NCBI GenBank assembly: GCA_003427395.1
Contig: BFEA01000344.1
Location: 171,930-198,536 of the forward strand
Source of the DNA: Chara braunii
Lineage: Eukaryota; Streptophyta; Charophyceae; Charales; Characeae
Direction of reading: 5' to 3'
Length of the DNA: 26,607 nucleotides
The translations under genes were made by a program, and so were the position numbers. Positions 25,090 to 26,607 of this stretch are shown here, one piece after another (within the stretch, counting starts at the first letter, position 1; the number at the start of each line of letters is the position of its first letter). Under the pieces are notes generated by a model. The model saw only the letters and a program-made list of their open reading frames with translations. It ran no database searches and was not told the origin of the DNA.

Positions 25090-25563
25090 CCACTCGCAAG
25101 GACACCGCTCACGTGCTGTCTGTCTCAATGGAGTAGATAGATTTGCCTCCAGCCGAGCTCCAATTGTCAGTCGCTCCTTCATCACTGTGCAATACTCTGC
25201 GCCTTTGTCAAAGATCAAATTGCAACTGGTGATCAAAGCCTCGGGCCAATCAATGAAGGTTTCCAATGCTGAATCATCAACAATCTGCCAGAGCAATGTT
25301 TCCAATTGCTGACACTTGTCCTCCAACCATACGGTCGATGCTACCCCCCCCCAAGCCACCACTGGCCAAACCTAAGCCGCCGAGTACAACATGTTGACTA
25401 ACTGCTGCATGGGCTGTCGTATGTCTTCCAATTCGATAAGCCATGCTTCCGCGCGACATCGAAGATCCTTTGATGAGGCCATCGCTGCCAAATCCACCAC
25501 GTGTCTCTGTTCGCGGTTTCGTACTCTGGGAAAGTTTGTGCAAGGACGTCTTCCACTTGTCAA
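25090..25563 (-). pseudogene. Coding-like frame of unknown identity with one stop
   Basis: Two minus frames (25563-25372 and 25362-25090, the latter running on into the minisatellite) are in the same phase and separated only by a TAG at 25372-25374. The product has a normal residue mix with Trp, Cys and charged residues: DLAAMASSKDLRCRAEAWLI, VWLEDKCQQLETLLWQIVDD, ETFIDWPEALITSCNLIFDK. It looks helical. I recognise no domain. Just upstream a different minus frame (25740-25560, with VVDKWKTSLHKLSQ) may be its continuation after a frameshift or an intron. Given the transposase fragment further upstream on the same strand, it could be the second part of a Harbinger element or a captured host exon. 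Confidence 0.45.
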
Positions 25564-25730
25564 CCACGGGCTGCGCCCACCCCGCCCGTTTCACGACATA
25601 GCTCCTGCAAGTCAACTCTGCTAGGTCAACTTGCCAAGGTACGACCATGGCGTCGACTTCGTTGGTTCTCGTGAGCAACACCGAAGACTCAAACCACATG
25701 ACCGCCGGGTCTGCTGGCCGGTGTGTGGCC

Positions 25731-26060
25731 CACGCGCTCTTCCATATGGTGTCCTGTAGGGAATTGGAGGATATGGCTGTAATCGTGGATGATAGCATCC
25801 GCAACCTCCTCATTGCTTCTCAATGCACTCCCGAGGCCTACACCCAAACTGTGGGATGATATCCTGTAGTACCGGCCTGTGGCCCACCTGATGAGTGCCC
25901 AAGCAAACTTCTGCCCGACTGGTATGGGCAACCGAAAATTCGTGGGCGAACGCTGGATATGGGGGCCTATGCGACGAAGAACTTCCAAAAACAATGCCCG
26001 AGGGATATTTCCTTCCTTTTCGGGTAAGCGGCGCCGTTTGGCGGTGGGGTCCCAACGAAA
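25731..26060 (-). pseudogene. PIF/Harbinger (HARBI1-like) transposase, N-terminal helical region
   Basis: The minus frame reads KRRRLPEKEGNIPRALFLEV, LRRIGPHIQRSPTNFRLPIP, FAWALIRWATGRYYRISSHS, LGVGLGSALRSNEEVADAII and YSHILQFPTG. The family pattern is (I/L)GPxIx(K/R)xxTNxR.(P/A)IPV....(A)..L..LATG..Y(R)xIx..FGVGxSx, ..V..AI..... .FP. It covers the helix-turn-helix-like region that precedes the DDE nuclease. An upstream stop (TAA) is in frame near 26078. After FPTG the family would run into GAIDGTHI with the first catalytic Asp; this is absent, so the nuclease was deleted or replaced. Harbinger transposases cut and paste DNA with a Myb-like partner, which I do not see here. Confidence 0.8.
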
Positions 26061-26239
26061 CGAGGCAAATTAATTCCAACCACGGTCGGCCGTTTCTTAT
26101 GGCCAGCATGCTTTTCCAGGCGCCGGTTAGTGGGGTCCACCTCTGAGGTAAATCATGGCCGACGGCTTGCGCGTTGTTGGTTGATTGTTGTCGGCTCGAG
26201 GCTTCGATGGCATGGCTGACTCACGTGAGTGTCCATTTC

Positions 26240-26515
26240 TTTGACCTCCTTACCCCCCCTCCAACCCCTCTCCTTCTTCTCTCCGCCTCATCTACCCCTC
26301 AACATCCCCTTCGCTCGGCCCTTCGTCCACCCTCCCTCTTCCCTCCTTCCCTCCCTCCTTCCTCCCTTGGCCCTTCCTCCTCCACCCTCCATCCTTCCTC
26401 CCTTCTTCCTCCCATGGCCCTTCCTCCTCCCTCCTTGCTTCCTCCCTAAGTCCTCTGCCCTCCCCTTCTCCTGTCTCCCTTCTTCGCGCCCGACCTAGAG
26501 AGTGCATTTTGTCTT
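26240..26515 (+). repeat. Pyrimidine-rich (CCT)n-type tract
   Basis: About 270 bases of C/T, with CCTCC, CTTCC and CCCTT units and a few A and G. Open frames on both strands are Pro/Ser/Leu-rich or Arg/Glu/Gly-rich and are composition artefacts. Confidence 0.85.
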
Positions 26516-26561
26516 CCTTTTTTTCCCCCAATCGATGTAAACGCCTCATTTCGTTTTTTGA

Positions 26562-26607
26562 TCACACACACACACACAAACACACAAACACACACACACA
26601 CACACAC
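26562..26607 (+). repeat. (CA)n microsatellite at the window end
   Basis: CACACACAC with CAAACAC interruptions runs to the last base; it may continue beyond the window. Confidence 0.95.

Noticed and set aside
26174-26498. Pro/Ser-rich plus frames near the right end
   Set aside because: They result from the CCT-rich tract and have no other support.

Overview
The window looks like intergenic, transposon-dominated chromatin from a land plant nuclear genome. The evidence is plant-type telomere-like AAACCCTAAACCC motifs, two decayed L1-type LINEs with the plant-style C-terminal zinc-finger domain, a Ty3/gypsy integrase scrap, many A/T homopolymers and microsatellites, and a 27-base run of N inside a (GA)n tract, which marks a draft assembly. 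I see no prokaryotic architecture and no intact host gene that I can name. The PIF/Harbinger remnant resembles HARBI1-type transposases, but this does not fix the lineage.

Left third (1-5640). The window opens inside a three-unit tandem array. Each unit carries a 33-nt block flanked by canonical-looking splice acceptor and donor sequences, separated by (TTG)n tracts. A GC-rich stretch, a telomere-like patch, three spaced palindromic units (1225-1506) and a ~480-bp polypurine tract follow. From 2.4 kb on there are tRNA-like (B-box) hairpins and copies of a dispersed repeat family with the core CTGGAAACCGGGTCCAG, including a 238-bp tandem duplication at 5.18-5.64 kb.

Middle (5640-16700). This is mostly repeats: a repeat shared between 6.1 and 14.2 kb, a perfect 17-bp inverted repeat at 7.54-7.64 kb, a ~570-bp element with terminal inverted repeats (7997-8565), and a repeat family present as a copy at 16.2-16.65 kb and an inverted copy at 10.05-10.83 kb. 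The second copy is split by a 360-bp insertion with a 13-bp target-site duplication. The (GA)n tract, a 207-codon open frame of unknown meaning, a Ty3/gypsy integrase fragment, a SINE-like unit and a 364-bp two-copy tandem repeat complete this part.

Right third (16700-26607). Two L1-type LINE pseudogenes lie head to head: one on the minus strand (about 17.1-21.06 kb, endonuclease through C-terminal domain) and one on the plus strand (about 21.29-23.46 kb, end of reverse transcriptase through C-terminal domain). After them come a near-perfect 30-bp palindrome, a 66-bp tandem duplication, a degenerate trinucleotide-based minisatellite, a coding-like frame of unknown identity and a PIF/Harbinger transposase fragment (both minus strand), a pyrimidine-rich tract and a terminal (CA)n microsatellite.

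The genes do not form a pathway. The window records layered insertion, duplication and decay. The most unusual items are the splice-site-bearing minisatellite at the left edge, the palindrome triplet at 1.2-1.5 kb, and the nested insertion for which the empty site survives in the same window.
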